NCBI GenBank assembly: GCA_030632175.1
Contig: DAOVVG010000139.1
Coordinates: 1-6,612 of the forward strand
Source of the DNA: Gammaproteobacteria bacterium
GTDB lineage: Bacteria > Pseudomonadota > Gammaproteobacteria > UBA9214
DNA length: 6,612 bases
Direction of reading: 5' to 3'
Part shown: piece after piece, positions 4,591-6,612 of the stretch
Position numbering within the stretch: position 1 is the first letter of the stretch
How the letters are laid out: each line of letters begins with the position of its first letter
The notes under the pieces: generated by a model
The model's input: only the letters and a program-made list of their open reading frames with translations
What the model was told of the DNA's origin: nothing
The model's database searches: none
Made by a program: the position numbers and the translations under genes

Positions 4591-6612
4591 TCAGGTTTCA
4601 GTCAGTGATGTGATGAAGGTTTCTCTGTCTGTCAGTGGTGCGCCGCAGGTGTTGCCCTTACACAGATAGGCAACGGCATTGCCCTGTACTTCTCGTGCCG
4701 ATAACTGGCCGGGCAGTTGCCCCGCTGTAGCGGGAATGGTAAGCGTGAAACGCCGCGGTGCATAGGGTTGTGCGGCCTGTTTCTGCCAGTCTCTGATAGC
4801 TGGTTCCGTGCCGCGGATAATCACCGTCTGGCCGGGATACAGGGTTTCTTCCAGTGCCACCAGCAGACTTGCGTGGCCATGCGGCATGCTCTCGATGCCG
4901 GACCAGATGGACTTCAGTGTGTTCTCGGCGACTTCCAGGTAGCGGCTTTCGCCGAGCAGGTGACCGAGGCGGCCAAATACTTTAGCGGCTATGCCATTGC
5001 CGGAGGGGGTGGCGTCGTCGTGATTGGGTTTGGGGCGTTGTATCAGTGCTTCATGGTCATCAGAGGTGAAGAAAAATCCGCCAGTCTCGTCCGCGAAGTG
5101 CTGCAGCACGACCTCGGCCAGCTCAATGGCAAAGTCCAGGTCGCCGTCACGCCAGCGCACCTGCAGTAACTCAAGGATGCCGTCAATGAGGTAAACATAA
5201 TCATCCAGGTAGGCATTCAGATGGGCGCGGCCGTCCTTGCAGGTTGCCAGCAAGCGACCGTCTTGCCAGAGTGTGTCGCGGATAAAGTCGAGTGCACGCT
5301 CGGCGGAGCCGGCCCAGGCCGGTTCATCGAGGTGGCGTGCGGCAATTGCCATGCCGCGGATCATCAGGCCATTCCAGGCGGTGAGTATCTTGTCGTCGCG
5401 GCCCGGCGGGATGCGCTGCGTGCGCAATTCCAGCAGCTTTACACTGACACGGTGAACCGCCTGCTTGATTTCCTGTGCATCCAGCGAGAATTCCGCGGCG
5501 AGTTCGGCGGTGGTGCGATACACGTGCAGGTTCCACTTGCCTTCAAAATTGGCTGCGCGATCCAGTCCGAAACGTCGGGCAAAAATTTTGTAATCATGCT
5601 CCCTGGCGATCGTCTGAACTTCTGCCGGTGTCCACACATAGTACTTGCCTTCCTCACCCTCGGAGTCGGCATCCAGGCTGGAATAGTAACCACCCTCTGG
5701 CGACTGCATGTCACGCATTGCCCAGCCCGCGGTTTGTTCGCAGATGCGTTTGAACAGGGGGTTGCCGGTGGCGGCATAGGCCTCGGCATACAGGGCCAGC
5801 AGAGGCCCGTTGTCATAGAGCATCTTCTCGAAGTGGGGGATCATCCAGTGATTGTCGACCGAATAACGACAGAAGCCGCCCGCCAGCTGGTCAAACATGC
5901 CGCCACGGGCCATTTTTTCCAGTGTAAATACCGCCATGTGCAGTGCGCGCTTGTCCGGTGCGCCGGCGCTGGTGCGGGCGCCGGACCAGTGACGTAGCAG
6001 CCGCTCGATATTGGTTGGATGCGGGAACTTGGGTGCCTCGCCGAAGCCGCCATCGCGTTCGTCGAAGTTTTTCTCCAGCTGGCGGCGCGCGCTATCCAGT
6101 GGCAGCGGCGTCAGTGCGTCCGCGCGCGCGCTGTCATTAATGGATGCCAGTGCCTCGATCAGGCGAGTGTTCTGTTCACGGATATCGGTTTCATTGTGAG
6201 CCAGAAAATCATGCACGCGCTGCATCAGGTCCTTGAAGGACGGCATGTTGTGACGCGGTTCATCCGGGAAATAGGTGCCGGCAAAAAACGGCACCCTGTC
6301 ATCGGCTGTCAGGAACACGGTCAGTGGCCAGCCGCCCGGGCGACGGGTCAGCAAGGAATGCGCCGTCTGGTAGATCTTGTCGATATCCGGGCGCTCCTCA
6401 CGGTCCACCTTGATGTTGACGAACAGCTGGTTCATCAGTGCGGCAGTCTCCGGGTCTTCAAAAGATTCATGTGCCATCACGTGGCACCAGTGACAGGCAG
6501 AGTAGCCGACCGACAACAGGATGGGTTTGTTTTCACGCCGTGCCTTGTCGAGCGCCTCGGCCCCCCACGGATACCAGTCGACCGGGTTATGGGCATGCTG
6601 CAGCAGGTAAGG
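4591..6612 (-). CDS. Thioredoxin-domain protein of the DUF255/YyaL (SPATA20-like) family, 5' end outside the window
   Basis: The frame is open to the window edge, giving 673 visible residues. About 15-25 are probably missing before PYLLQHAHNPVDWYPW. Residues about 1-140 form a thioredoxin-like domain with the CxxC site ACHWCH (39-44), then VDREERPDID and GGWPLTVFLT near 92. From about 180 the rest is an alpha-alpha barrel like N-acylglucosamine 2-epimerases. Its hallmark blocks are DGGFGEAPKFPHP (187-199), GGMFDQLAGGF (237-247), HWMIPHFEKMLYDN (255-268) and, later, LDADSEGEEGKYYVW. Length and order are normal. The family is widespread and linked to redox or sugar-related functions, but its reaction is unsettled. 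A TTG inside the frame at 6514-6516 would start translation too close to CxxC and is not the start. The 133-residue gene follows it. Confidence 0.96.
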   Translation of the reverse strand, partial: PYLLQHAHNPVDWYPWGAEALDKARRENKPILLSVGYSACHWCHVMAHESFEDPETAALMNQLFVNIKVDREERPDIDKIYQTAHSLLTRRPGGWPLTVFLTADDRVPFFAGTYFPDEPRHNMPSFKDLMQRVHDFLAHNETDIREQNTRLIEALASINDSARADALTPLPLDSARRQLEKNFDERDGGFGEAPKFPHPTNIERLLRHWSGARTSAGAPDKRALHMAVFTLEKMARGGMFDQLAGGFCRYSVDNHWMIPHFEKMLYDNGPLLALYAEAYAATGNPLFKRICEQTAGWAMRDMQSPEGGYYSSLDADSEGEEGKYYVWTPAEVQTIAREHDYKIFARRFGLDRAANFEGKWNLHVYRTTAELAAEFSLDAQEIKQAVHRVSVKLLELRTQRIPPGRDDKILTAWNGLMIRGMAIAARHLDEPAWAGSAERALDFIRDTLWQDGRLLATCKDGRAHLNAYLDDYVYLIDGILELLQVRWRDGDLDFAIELAEVVLQHFADETGGFFFTSDDHEALIQRPKPNHDDATPSGNGIAAKVFGRLGHLLGESRYLEVAENTLKSIWSGIESMPHGHASLLVALEETLYPGQTVIIRGTEPAIRDWQKQAAQPYAPRRFTLTIPATAGQLPGQLSAREVQGNAVAYLCKGNTCGAPLTDRETFITSLTET

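Noticed and set aside
4717..6199. Several long + strand open frames opposite the DUF255 gene, up to 258 codons.
   Set aside because: They are antisense shadows of a well-conserved gene with GC-rich codon use. They show no ribosome sites or recognisable domains.
4591..6516. A start of the DUF255 gene at the TTG at 6514-6516.
   Set aside because: The frame stays open to the window edge and the upstream residues (HNPVDWYPW and following) are family-conserved. The gene is truncated by the window, not started at TTG.

Overview
The window reads as ordinary chromosomal DNA of a gammaproteobacterium. DgkA and the HNH protein YajD both closely match their Escherichia coli counterparts as I recall them, and the genes are compactly arranged. 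Intergenic regions carry REP-type palindromes of a kind common in Pseudomonas, Xanthomonas and related groups. Genus cannot be fixed from the sequence. There are no rRNA or tRNA genes, CRISPR array, transposase gene or prophage gene.

Layout. Positions 1-75 hold the 3' end of an unrecognised + strand gene. Next come dgkA (103-468), a pair of inverted REP units (511-576), a PfkB/ribokinase-family kinase (620-1555) and a small secreted protein built of 39-residue repeats (1617-2042), all on +. Positions 2043-2343 have no gene but contain a nested inverted-repeat element of about 171 bp (2137-2307) that looks like a MITE or REP composite. Two - strand genes follow: a two-helix membrane protein (2717-3058) that overlaps yajD (2344-2727) by 11 bp. 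Positions 3059-3359 are a divergent, AT-rich regulatory region with a good sigma-54 promoter match (3188-3204) and a leader of about 145 nt. The leader feeds a secreted coiled-coil protein (3360-4127), whose transcript ends at a strong intrinsic terminator (4152-4184). On the - strand, converging on that terminator, lie a large thioredoxin-fold/DUF255 protein (4591-6612, start outside the window) and, 14 bp downstream of it, a small unrecognised protein (4175-4576).

How the parts relate. dgkA recycles diacylglycerol for phospholipid synthesis. The PfkB kinase probably phosphorylates a sugar or nucleoside. These are housekeeping functions with no visible pathway link, and the REP pair separates them. 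The least ordinary parts are the 3059-4184 module (sigma-54 promoter, leader, secreted coiled-coil protein and terminator as one self-contained unit), the exactly periodic secreted protein at 1617-2042, and the nested inverted-repeat element. I see no convincing new defence or multi-gene system.
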